The notes under the pieces were generated by a model. It saw only the letters and a list, made by a program, of their open reading frames with translations. It was not told the DNA's origin and did not search any database. Shown piece after piece: positions 20,689 to 30,121 of a stretch of 30,798 nt of DNA. The translations under genes and the position numbers were made by a program. How positions within the stretch are numbered: position 1 is the first letter of the stretch; every line of letters begins with the position of its first letter. Origin of the DNA: Dimorphilus gyrociliatus (Eukaryota; Annelida; Polychaeta; Dinophilidae); contig CAJFCJ010000047.1 of the NCBI GenBank assembly GCA_904063045.1, forward strand, positions 104,643 through 135,440, read 5' to 3'.

Positions 20689-22983
20689 TTATTTTGTTAT
20701 TACATTTGAATTGGGAAGTTTTAATGACCATTGTTCAAGTTTAAAATATATTTTTGGTGTTAAGTTACATTGTTGAAAATTTAAATTCTTTAATGTAGCC
20801 AATGAGCGAGTGAGACCATTACAAATATCAAACACTCCATTTCCTACATTTGAATTTTCTCCAATATCAATACTTTCCAATTTACGACAATTCTGAAAAA
20901 GATTTCCAATTTGTTTACATTCTTCCATAGTTATGTCACAATTGCAAAAATTTACAACTCTCAAACTATTGGCTGAATGCAAAAGTCCTTGACAAATATA
21001 TAGTAATCCATCTACCATACTGTTATTGTCTGCTAGGATAAACTCTTCAATATTTGAACAATTTTTCAAAAGTGATCCAATCTTTTTGCTCTGTTCTTCA
21101 TTTAAATCACAATTTTCGAAATCAAGATGTTGTAAAGCATTTGTAGATGGAAGTAATTTATTACAAATATTTAACAATCCATTTTTCATCTCTCTATTAC
21201 TGTTCAGGTGAACTGAGTTTAAATTTGAACAATTTTTAAACAGGTTTGCAATACTGTCACAATCTTTCTGATTTAAAAAACAATTCCCAAAATAGACATT
21301 CTTTAAGCTGTTGGATGATTGCAACAGTCCTTCGCAGATGATTTGTATATTAGCATCCTGCATAAAATTATTATCAAAATCAACTGTTTCAAGTTTTGAA
21401 CAACTTTTAAATAAATTTGATAATTGTATAGATTGCATTCCATTTAGGTCACATGAGCCTAAATAGAGATCCTCTAAAGTATTAGATGAAAATTTCAATC
21501 CTTCACAAATTCTATAAAATTCATTTTCCAAATTACTATTGCTGCTTAAATCAATTACCTTCAAATTAGGACATTTTGAAAGTAGGTCAGCTAGATTTTG
21601 ACATTCTGTACTATTTATATTACAATCATTAAAATATATATGTTTTAAAGTATTTGATGAATGAGAAAGACTTGAGCAAATAGCATTCAATTCTTGACCA
21701 ATTTTTCTATTTTCTTCAAAGTTTACTGTTTCCATTTGAGTACAATTGTTGAATAGTTTTTCAAGACTTTTTAATTGGTATTTTAGCAAATTACAATTTC
21801 CAAAATTCACATCTTTTAAAGTATTTGATGAAGAACAGAGTCCTTTAGAAATGTCTAAGAAGCCATATTGCATATTTTTATTTCCACTAAGGTCAATGAG
21901 TTCAATATTTGAACAATTTTTCAACATATTCCCAATTATTTTACCTTTATCATTATCTATGTTACAATTAGTGAAAAAAAGGTTTTTCAATGTATTTGCA
22001 GAAGGAGAAAGTCCATTGCAAAGATTTAACAATTTCAATTTCTTTTGTGAATTTCCAGTTAGATTAAAAGTTTCTATTTTAGGACAATTGGTCAGAATAG
22101 ATTCTATTCTGCAACACTGATTTGCATTTAATGAACAATCAGCAAAATTAACTATTATTGATTTTGCAGTAGATCGCGGAATATTATCAATATTTTCCAA
22201 TGTAAATTCTTCAGCTGTTGGATTACATTTTTCTACCAGTTTAGTTTCTTGTTTTGTTTGATTTTCAGTAGAATTATTTGCTTTAAGGCTACTTTTTACA
22301 TTTGAATAATCTCCTTCAAAAATATCCCAAGTAATTGATATATTTTGATGAATATTCACATCAATCATCTTGATATCTTCTAGCAAATTTTTAACATCAT
22401 TTTCCTGTTCAAAGATATCATTAAAAAACATCTCTCTTTCTTTTATTGTATTTTTCAACTTTTCCTTAATTGATTGAAATTTTTTAAGTAAATCATTTAT
22501 CACTTTTGTTTCAGTTTCTTCAATTTGTTTTAAAACACTATCATTATTTTTTGATTCTTTTTCGACAAAATTTCTTATTACCAGTTTTCTTTGGTTATGT
22601 TTCTCCATTGAATAAACAATACATGTTGAATGATTCTCTTCCCAACAGAGAACACACATATCTTCTGTATTATGAGTTTTACAATAGAGGGATGACTCTT
22701 TTTTATGATTTCTGCAAAAATTATTACTTAAATTTTGTGATACTTGTAATGATTTGCTAAGTCGATTTCTTGGTAATTTTTGAACTTGACCTTCAGGAAG
22801 TTGATGATTTACTCTACATTCTGGGCAAATAACTTTGCAATTAACAACCATTAATCGATTTAAACAATTAAAACAGAACGTATGTTGACAAGGCAGAATT
22901 CTAGGATCATTTTCTAGCCAACTTTCCAAGCAAATGGCACATGTAAATTCTTCTTTATCGATAAAGTATCCTCTGGCAGCCAT
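20689..22983 (-). CDS. TRIM-like RING / B-box / coiled-coil protein with ribonuclease-inhibitor-type LRR array
   Basis: A single uninterrupted 764-codon frame. The ATG at 22981-22983 sits in AAAAATGGCT, a good Kozak context. The N-terminus is a C3HC4 RING finger: C15, C18, C32, H34, C37, C40, C53, C56. A B-box follows at about 90-130 (CRNH...CVLCWEENH), then a predicted coiled coil (about 135-215). After a linker, residues about 270-764 form eight 57-residue units plus a partial ninth, each of the pattern LKxxxFxNCxL..., NC..L..xxL..N, ICxGLxxSxNT. Paired repeats of 57 residues are the ribonuclease-inhibitor/NLR LRR plan. RING predicts E3 ubiquitin-ligase activity and the LRRs a partner-binding surface; cytosolic. 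TRIM proteins normally end in SPRY, NHL or similar domains, so this combination is unusual. AATAAA overlaps the stop codon. A 5'UTR intron acceptor (TATTTTAG) may lie just upstream at about 23000. Confidence 0.9.
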   Translation of the reverse strand: MAARGYFIDKEEFTCAICLESWLENDPRILPCQHTFCFNCLNRLMVVNCKVICPECRVNHQLPEGQVQKLPRNRLSKSLQVSQNLSNNFCRNHKKESSLYCKTHNTEDMCVLCWEENHSTCIVYSMEKHNQRKLVIRNFVEKESKNNDSVLKQIEETETKVINDLLKKFQSIKEKLKNTIKEREMFFNDIFEQENDVKNLLEDIKMIDVNIHQNISITWDIFEGDYSNVKSSLKANNSTENQTKQETKLVEKCNPTAEEFTLENIDNIPRSTAKSIIVNFADCSLNANQCCRIESILTNCPKIETFNLTGNSQKKLKLLNLCNGLSPSANTLKNLFFTNCNIDNDKGKIIGNMLKNCSNIELIDLSGNKNMQYGFLDISKGLCSSSNTLKDVNFGNCNLLKYQLKSLEKLFNNCTQMETVNFEENRKIGQELNAICSSLSHSSNTLKHIYFNDCNINSTECQNLADLLSKCPNLKVIDLSSNSNLENEFYRICEGLKFSSNTLEDLYLGSCDLNGMQSIQLSNLFKSCSKLETVDFDNNFMQDANIQIICEGLLQSSNSLKNVYFGNCFLNQKDCDSIANLFKNCSNLNSVHLNSNREMKNGLLNICNKLLPSTNALQHLDFENCDLNEEQSKKIGSLLKNCSNIEEFILADNNSMVDGLLYICQGLLHSANSLRVVNFCNCDITMEECKQIGNLFQNCRKLESIDIGENSNVGNGVFDICNGLTRSLATLKNLNFQQCNLTPKIYFKLEQWSLKLPNSNVITK

Positions 22984-23615
22984 TTTTAATAATTCCCCCT
23001 AAAATAGAAAGTAAAAATAGAACAGTACTAAAAATTTCAAAGAATAAAATGGCAAAAGTGGGTTGGGACTTTTCATCCTGGACATTTTTTATGAGTTTTT
23101 TGTTGAACCATATACTTTTTTGATCATTCTTGTTCACTTAGATATAATGATATATTAATATTTAGATTTTAGATATAAAGGTACATTAGAAAGACTTCCA
23201 TTTCCTAGGAATTAGAATGGTGGAACTTTAGAGAGACCTTTATTATGTAGAGGGAGCTTTTAGTACTTTAGAAAGAACTCTATTTTGTAGGAAACTGACT
23301 CTTTGACCATAACAGGTTGTGGGTGAACTTTGGTAAGTTGATAAATGTTTGGAAAAGATGAATACTGTTTTGAAGAAGCAGAAATTCCTACAATTAATAT
23401 AAAAAATATTTCTGATTATAAGTATCAATAATTATGCCAAGTATATCTTTTGCCAGGCATAGGACGTTTTTTCCCAACCCCTTAAACGCGTATGAAGATT
23501 TTTTTTAAGCAGTTTACTAAACTATTGAACTCTCATATTACTACCTGCTTAACCATTATTGTTTTGAATAAACTGTCTTAATTGAAACATTTGTTATAAC
23601 TTGCAAATGCATAAA
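22984..23615. other. Intergenic region with dispersed-repeat copy B
   Basis: About 630 bp without a supported gene. 23122-23245 is the second copy of the repeat at 11838-11960. A sequence resembling the right end of the MULE/MITE family (GGACGTTTTTTCCCAACC) lies at about 23462. Confidence 0.55.
23122..23245. repeat. Diverged dispersed repeat, copy B
   Basis: It matches 11838-11960 in block order, the best block being CCTAGGAATTAGAAT. It lies upstream of the TRIM-LRR gene's start on the opposite strand. Family unknown. Confidence 0.65.
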
Positions 23616-24429
23616 TTTGCTAGCAAGAGCAGTACACTGTGTATATCCCAAATCAATGCAAATGATCCTTGTAGATGGGTTACTGAACCTGCAGAGAGCC
23701 TCACTACTGAAAATCCATGTTCTGGAGGTAATCTTAGATTAATGATTGATTTTTTTATTAAAAAATTTTAACACAGTAAGTCCTCGTACATTTGGAGATC
23801 CTCACTTTGAGCAAAAAGTATTTGATAGTGTAACTGGAGAAAGTTTAGACATTTGCTATGATGTGACTGGCTCAAGTGGACAAATAATTAATGTACTAGA
23901 TGACAAATACTCCAGAACAAAGGTTGAAGGAATCCTTAAAGATGACTACTATTTTCACAAGGCTATAATTACTCATCAAGGAAAAAGGTTTGTTGTTGAT
24001 GTTGATTACATAACTCTACCTGAACAAGAAACATATAAGTGGGAACCTACAACAAAAGCTGTTTACAAATCGTTGTTTTTTTCAATCTCAAGGAATGAAG
24101 TAGTAATTGACACTTCACTTGGAATATATAGTATTAGAATTATTATTCAGAAGGCAAACAAATCTTTAACAGGAACTTATCTGAACATAAATTTTAGGGG
24201 TTTGAGATCTGACCTGAAGAGATATGGTGGAATTATTGGAACAGCCAACAGAAAGAATATCATATTATTGGATTTCGTTCAGAGGAATGAGAAAACTACA
24301 TTCAAAATTGACAACAAAATTGTAACAGCTAGACTTTCAAACAGATTCTCACACAGCTGTTATCTTTTTAATTTGGAAGATATTTTCACACAAAATGAAC
24401 TTTATAATTTAATGTATTTTAGAAACTAA
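23616..24429 (+). CDS. Inter-alpha-trypsin inhibitor heavy chain C-terminal-like fragment (2 exons)
   Basis: Exon 1 (about 23616-23727; exact start unknown) reads LCISQINANDPCRWVTEPAE...NPCSG. It joins in phase 1 to exon 2 (23777-24429), which begins SPRTFGDPHFEQKVFDSVTG and continues LDICYDVTGSSGQIINVLDD. GDPHF followed by a C(Y/F)D(V/I)xGxxGxIxxxLxD pattern is typical of the C-terminal domain of ITIH heavy chains. This is the region just after the site where the heavy chain is cleaved and linked to hyaluronan; a von Willebrand type D fold is the alternative. No VIT or vWA exons are found upstream in the window, so the gene is either a 5'-truncated duplicate or has distant upstream exons beyond the intergenic repeats. 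Extracellular by family. Its role here cannot be stated. Confidence 0.6.
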
Positions 24430-25069
24430 TCTGCAATTTTTATGATATTTTATGGTGAACACCTGTACAAATAACAAATAGAACAAATTTTAACAGTTGT
24501 ATTTACTCTAAAGATTATGGGCATTATATCTTGTAATGAAAGTAGGACCACCAGTTGAATATCTTATTTTCTATTCAAAATCTGTAAACTATATTTTCTG
24601 AAGAGATATTTTGAACTAAATATAGACCACCTATTATGTTATTTTTTTTTCAATGCTTAGATCTTAACTTGAATAAAATATATTTGAAAATAAAACTTTT
24701 CTACTTTTGTTATTCATATTTATAAATTTTCTATCAGTATTTACAATCCTCATTTTAGGTGTGGAAACTCATCTGTTAAATACAACCAAACATTATTAGT
24801 TTGAATAAAATAAATAGGTCTATATGTTAAACTTGCGCTTATTATAATCTACATTTTGTGAACAAGGCATATTTCTGCACTTTTCATACATTCTTTCTTA
24901 TTGTTAGTGAAATGGTTGCTGACTTCTAGTTTAGATTCATACAGATAATAGGACAACAACAGCTGCAAATATTTCTTCTTTAGAATAATTTTGAACTAAA
25001 AACAGATCATAATTGTAAGCATTTTTTATGTTAAATAGTATTGAGTTTAGTTGACTGTTTTATGGGGGT
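24430..25069. other. Intergenic, one dispersed-repeat copy
   Basis: About 640 bp, noncoding. 24643-24665 holds the second copy of the CAATGCTTAGATCTT repeat. The rest is AT-rich with nothing recognisable. Confidence 0.6.
24643..24665. repeat. Dispersed repeat copy (TTTCAATGCTTAGATCTT core)
   Basis: Second copy of the repeat at 19373-19394, same orientation, followed by TAACTTGAATAAAATATATT. Confidence 0.6.
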
Positions 25070-27648
25070 GACAGAAAACATCCACAAATGAAGAGTAAAT
25101 GTGCACATGGTATTAAAAAAATAATTAAATAAGAAAAGAGACGATGAAATGAATTAATATATTTTTCTTAATTGATTAAATACTAATGATCTGAGAAAAT
25201 GAAAACTATGAAATTGCAAGTAAAAAAGTTTATTTAAGAACATAATTTTTCAAATGACTTGAACATTTTTCATATTTTTAATACTTTTGAATTAATACTG
25301 CACATATTTAATAATATAAAGCAGAACACATCTCAACAAGTTGACTTGCTGTGATGTCACCAACTTTAAAGTTTTCCCAAATGGAAAACAGTTCCTTTTG
25401 AATTTCTGTGTAGACTTTTTTTTGCATTCTCAATATCTTCTTCTCACTTAATAATTTTTCATATACAGAAATTAACTCAGCCTCTCTCTCTTTAGGATTG
25501 ATTGGTTAAACACAGACCAAGTTTCTGGAGGCCAAAAGCTATTTTTTATCCAATTATCCTCCACATATTCTAAGTTTATTTCTTTCAGCCAGCTCACTTT
25601 TTATTTTGTAGAATTGGTTTGCAATCAAAGAATGAGGGAGGTAGGGCAAAGCCATAATCATTTTCATTGATTGCCATTCTCCTACTCTCTTTTTAAATTC
25701 TGGGCTGTAACCCAGATCCTAAAAGTAGAATAATATACTTGGATTAAATTTTTACATTTATTAGTATTATTTCTAACCTGAATTTTTCTAAAAATGGCTT
25801 GTGACCAATGAAAAGAACAACCAACCATTGTAACATCTGGCCATGTATCTCTGATACTTTTCCAAATGGCCTTCTCATAGTCCAAAACAATTTTTGAACA
25901 GAGATGTCACCAGTTAATTCATTTACAGCCTAAATACACAAACTATCATTGATTTAAGTATTTAAAAGTATAACTTACCTTGAAAAGTAATTTATAAGCT
26001 TTTTTCTTTTTTGAAGTTAAGAATGAAAAAAGCAATGGCACCTGCTTCAACTCTTCATTTTTCCTTAAGAATCCATGGAATGAGAACATTTGGAGAAATG
26101 GATCCTTGGCAATTTTAAAAGTACCATCCACATACCATATTTTAGCCTTACACAAAAGATTTAACTGATGGTCAGTTGCAAATACTAATATTCTTTGATT
26201 GTTTAAATAAATATTTTTCTTTAGAAATCCCAATTGTATAAAAGTCAAATCAAGTTGAAAGTTGACATCATCAGGCTCAGCTGGTTTATTTTTGGCTACT
26301 TCTTTGCAGTTGTGTAAATTCCCATATGGATATTTTAAAAGAGTGTCTTCTGCAATCCTTTTTCCAGATGATTTATTATCACTAAGGCACTTCTCTTTGA
26401 TATCTTTTCTAATTATAATCTGCTTTTCTGCATTTTTCAAAGGTGAATGATTGTGTTTTATTTTACCAATTACAAAATCACTTCCTTTTTGGTTAATACT
26501 TGCAGAACACTTTCTATTTTTGTTACGAACTGAGCAAGTCCAAATTGTAGCTGTTTTTCTTTTCATTTTTATGTTAAAAGTATATCCTTTGTGGATGAGA
26601 AGATCTTTTCCTTTTTGATTGCCATTTGGTAAAATTTTGAAATGTAAATCATCAGTGCAATAATCTCTTTGACTAGTATGACTTTCAAATGAATTCTCTT
26701 GAAAATCTTGAACTTCTGTAGTTGATGTATCCATTGTGGTTACTTCAATTTCATTGTTGTATGTAATTTCATTGTCATTAATCACATTTCCAGTTTCCAA
26801 TGGACAGTCAACAAAACTCTCTGAACTAGTAAAAGAGAAAGACAACCTCAGTTCTTCTGTAGGTTCAATGAATTTCTTTTCTTTTTCATTATCAATTCTT
26901 GTTAGCAACACAATACAGTTTCTGTTTGATATTTGATAACACATCAAACATAATGGCGAAGTGCTGGTTGCATCTGAAAAAAAATTAATAACAGACAAAA
27001 TCAAACTTTGGATATTTCATACCTTGAAAACACTTAATATGACAGTTTTTAAAGCAAAGACAACATATGCCTTTGATTTGGTTTTCAATGAATTCATCTT
27101 GACAAATATAACATGTATTATCCATGTTTTTAAACTTGGGATAGTTTTCTAGAAAACTTGGAAAATAATTTATATTAACAAAATACCAGAAATTAGCAAT
27201 TATCTATAGTATATACATTATTCAATAAGAGAAATCAAACAGTCAACTTTATTGACAAACCATGCCTTGTAATTAAAGGTTTGTACAATACTCAAAAAAG
27301 AAAATTTAAATACACCACATTAGGCAAAAAAGGTAGTATAAATTTATGTTAAATAAATCATTGACTGCTTTTGAACATATACTCCATTTTAACCTTAAAA
27401 AAACACTTTTTATTACTAAATCTTTTTGTCACTTTGTAAATATTTTGTTTTTTTGTGGGCGTTTTCTGTCTCTTTGTGGATGTTTTCTGTCCCTTAAGTT
27501 TAACTATCAAAGTCACCTTTTTTTGAAAATATAATTAATTATGCATATAAAATTAACACTTTTCTATAAAGTTTTCAAAAGAAAATGGTTTTTTTTTGAT
27601 TTTTTCACCTATTTTTTCATTGTTTTAATTTTGTGGACGTTTTCTGTC
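25070..27648 (-). mobile_element. Mutator-like (MULE) DNA transposon, defective
   Basis: Left end GACAGAAAACATCCACAAA (25070-25088) and right end TTTGTGGACGTTTTCTGTC (27630-27648) are inverted repeats differing at one base in 19. The transposase lies between them on the minus strand. Two further copies of the right-end motif lie inside the element, in tandem at 27452-27470 and 27473-27491. The same ends bound the MITE at 7338-7524. I did not find a convincing target duplication. Confidence 0.7.
25308..27125 (-). pseudogene. MULE transposase with PHD-like finger and FLYWCH domain, frameshifted
   Basis: Exons on the minus strand are 27125-27023, 26973-25979, 25929-25778 and 25718-25308. Exon 1 plus the start of exon 2 gives a cysteine/histidine finger: CYIC, CCLC, NCHIKC, CLMC, PHD-like. 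Exon 2 holds a FLYWCH-type finger (GYTFNIKMKRK...WTCSVRN...CSAS...KHNHSP) and the start of the MULE catalytic domain (WYVDGTFKIAKDPFLQMFSFHG). Exon 3 carries the second acidic block and the C/H motif (LDYEKAIW, GCSFHWSQAIFRKIQ), but only after a one-base frame break at an A5 run near 25893. Exon 4 continues (EWQSMKMIMALPYLPHS) and then changes frame at least twice before the stop. FLYWCH plus MULE is a common animal transposase layout. The frame breaks and the apparent loss between the WSVFNQ and PKEREAE blocks mean it is unlikely to be active. Confidence 0.75.
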
Positions 27649-27957
27649 TCAACCGAATGATACAAATTTTTCTTCTATTGTTGGACTGGTTAACTGGTGA
27701 CATGCAGCTAAAATGGCGTCTTTTCAAATAATAGAAAAGATGGAGTAAAAATATTTGAACCTTTTTCAAAAATAATCACTTTCAAGAAATTTTCTAATAA
27801 TAATAAATCTTAAACCAGTAAATTTCTTATTATCCAAAAAAAAGAACTGAGCGATATTCGTAGGCCGACGAGTAGTATTAATTTTTTTACTGGCCTACAG
27901 AAAATCAATAAAGCGTGCAGAGTGTACTTCTACCGGAAATATTAAGCATTGTACAAA
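27649..27957. other. Intergenic, probable 5' region of the acetyltransferase gene
   Basis: About 310 bp between the MULE right end and the GNAT start. A short inverted pair, GTAGGCC (27861) and GGCCTAC (27892), surrounds an A/T-rich centre. No coding sequence seen. Confidence 0.45.
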
Positions 27958-28836
27958 ATGTGGTTGTTTAGATTATTTCTTAAGCTGGTAAAATTGGATA
28001 TCGATAAGAATTATGAAGTAAAATCACCTGAAGATATTATAGATAATCCTAATATAACGATAAGACAAGCAAATGACAGCGATCACGAGAGAATTGTTGA
28101 TTTATTTCTACAAGGTTTCAGTGGTAAATGGAAATATACATTTAGAGAAGACGAAATGGATGAAGTTAAAAAATTATTCCTTCACGAATTTAGAGCTGAT
28201 ACAACAATAATTCCAAATACATTAGTTGCAGAAGAAAAAGGCAAAGTAGTTGGAATTTGTCAAATGAAATATCCAAAGTATTTTTATTTAATTTTACATT
28301 TATTTTCATGGATTTAAAATTTTTTCTATTACAAAAATAAAATCTAGCATTACACCAATGAATTATGACAAATACTATGCTAAATTGTCAATTAGATCTT
28401 TATTTATTGCTTTACTCTCAAGTGGAATGTTGGAATATTTGTCTAAAATGAAAGAGAATGAATGCCTGCTTAATATTTTATCAGTTGATCCAGAATGTAG
28501 AGGTAAAGGAATTGGTAAAATTCTCTTAAATTCTGCTGATAAAGAAGCAAAGAGAAGAGGATTTAATGTTAGCTTTTCTTCTTATGTTTTAGTTTACTAT
28601 TTCAATTTAATTTCTTTGCTTTTTGTTTATAGAATATCTTTTTAATTGTTGCTCGTGAAAATGAGGGAGCTAAAAGGTTGTATGAAAATTGGGGTTACAT
28701 TGCAACTACAGCCTATTATAGTAGAAAAATATTCATATTTGGAGAAACAGTTAGTTGTTATATATATTCAAATATATTTTCTATAGATACATTTGTTTTT
28801 TAGGGATATTATAAAATGGAAAAAAAATTGGTTTAA
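27958..28836 (+). CDS. GNAT-family N-acetyltransferase (4 exons)
   Basis: Exons 27958-28277, 28348-28567, 28633-28749 and 28804-28836 join in phase (2, 0, 0) to give 229 residues. I chose the ATG at 27958; an upstream in-frame TTG at 27949 is not a likely start. The chain has ITIRQANDSDHERIVDLF (first strand and helix), NTLVAEEKGKVVGICQM (strands 2-4), then motif A, ILSVDPECRGKGIGKILL, with the R-G-K-G-I-G acetyl-CoA pyrophosphate loop. Motif B follows at IVARENEGAKRLYENWGYIA. These are the hallmark GNAT motifs. The substrate cannot be told; the insertion between the fourth strand and motif A (YYAKLSIRSLFIALLSS...YLSKMKENE) is hydrophobic. The N-terminal MWLFRLFLKLVKL is amphipathic and could be a membrane or targeting segment. 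Introns are 65-80 nt except the last (54 nt). Confidence 0.85.
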
Positions 28837-29187
28837 TTTAAAACTCTTCTATTGAGAAGGAATGAAAATTCAATGATTTTATCTTTTTCTTATATCTTAT
28901 TTTGTTCTGTGGTAAGCATGACGAAGTATTTGAATCAATTGACTCCGTTTGCCGATATTTATTCTGTTCATTCCTTGACCAATGTTTTCATTTCTTATGT
29001 TTACCCAATCACCAATTTTGTATGTTTAAAGTCAACTTGTTAATATATTATCCCATAATTCTCAGGTAAAAAGTGGTTATATAGATTTTTGTAACCACAT
29101 GACAGTAGTGTTTACAATTCTCTCATCTAGATTTTTGCATTGAAATCATTATTGCGATTTCTTAATACTTAACACAGCAACCTAAAT
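28837..29187. other. Intergenic, no gene seen
   Basis: About 350 bp between the acetyltransferase and the proline-rich gene. A 63-codon open frame at 28852-29043 has no domain or phase-matched exon and is probably chance. Confidence 0.55.
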
Positions 29188-30121
29188 ATGAATAGAAAAT
29201 CAACTGAACGTTCCTTAATTGTAAGGTCCAGTTATGGAAATAACAAAATGGCTATTCCCAACCAGTATGCTTTTGGTTTAAAATATTTTTTCCTTCTGTT
29301 TACCTGTTCCTTAAAAATATTCGCTTCACTAACAGACAAAAGATCATTTCAGTGAATTTGCTTAAAGAAAGCATTTTCAATAATGGAATAAAACTTGATT
29401 ATAGGAGAGAAAACTCTGTTTGTCGTGAAACGGAAAATAGGGAAAGCAATTCTTTATCCAATGTGCAACAGCACCTATTGAACTGTCAGATTGGACCACT
29501 ACAAATACAACTTGAAACAATAGAAAAGATTGAAAATGTTTCTCAAGGTATAATTTATTAATATTGTTAGAAAATTTATCTTTTTCAACTACTTCTGAGT
29601 ATACATTTTCTCTTTTTTATTATTATACAGGTATCCAAAAGAATGTTAATTATCAACCTAATCCTTATCATAATGGTTGTCCTGCTCTTCCATCTATTTC
29701 TTATCCTAATGGTTATCCTCCTCCTCAAGCTAGTCCTCGTCCCATTGGCTTTCCTGTTCCTCAACCTAATCCTCATCCTATTGGTTTTTCTGTTCCTCAA
29801 GCTAATCCTTATCCCAATAATTGGCTTGTTCCTCAACCTATTTCTTATCCTAATGGTTATCCTCCTCCTCAAGCTAGTCCTCATCCCATTGGCTTTCCTG
29901 TTCCTCAACCTAATCCTCATCCCATTGGTTTTTCAGTCCCTCAAGCTAATCCTTATCCCAATAATTGGCTTGTTCCTCAACCAAACCCTTATCCCAATGG
30001 TTGTCCTGCTCATCCACCTAATCCTAATGGTTATCCTGCTCTTCAACCTAATCCTTTCTCCACCAGTTATCCCGCCCCTCAACCTAGGCTTTGTCCAAGT
30101 GCTCCTTATCCTAACTCTTAA
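29188..30121 (+). CDS. Proline-rich tandem-repeat protein (3 exons)
   Basis: Exons 29188-29275, 29353-29547 and 29631-30121 join in phase 1 at both junctions and give 257 residues from the ATG at 29188. The first 100 residues are polar, without a signal peptide, and include LSNVQQHLLNCQIGPLQIQLETIEKIE. From about residue 100 the chain is repeats rich in Pro, Asn, Tyr and Gln, with units like NPYPNGYPPPQ, NPHPIGFSVPQ and NPYPNNWLVPQ. A 48-residue block (from ISYPNGYPPPQASP to NNWLVPQP) occurs twice almost unchanged. Low-complexity Pro/Tyr/Asn tails of this kind occur in scaffold, adhesive and condensate-forming proteins, but no specific family is recognised. No transmembrane segment is seen, and the sequence does not show where in the cell the protein acts. 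Confidence 0.65.
29690..30110. repeat. Minisatellite coding the proline-rich repeats
   Basis: Tandem C/T-rich units on the plus strand. A 144-bp higher-order unit (about 29694-29837 and 29838-29981) is repeated twice with few changes, and each contains three related sub-units starting with CCTAAT/CCTCAA-type words. The plus strand is almost free of stops in all three frames, which explains the long shadow frames on both strands here. Confidence 0.85.

Noticed and set aside
21026-22120. Plus-strand frames under the TRIM-LRR gene
   Set aside because: They are Phe/Ser-rich antisense readings of the LRR repeats with the same periodicity; no domains.
29585-29920. Arg/Ile-rich minus-strand frame and the Leu-rich plus-strand frame 29643-30224
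   Set aside because: Both are shadows of the proline-rich tandem repeat, which lacks stops in several frames because of its composition.
29690-30110. CRISPR-like direct repeats
   Set aside because: The units are contiguous coding minisatellite without unique spacers, in an animal genome.
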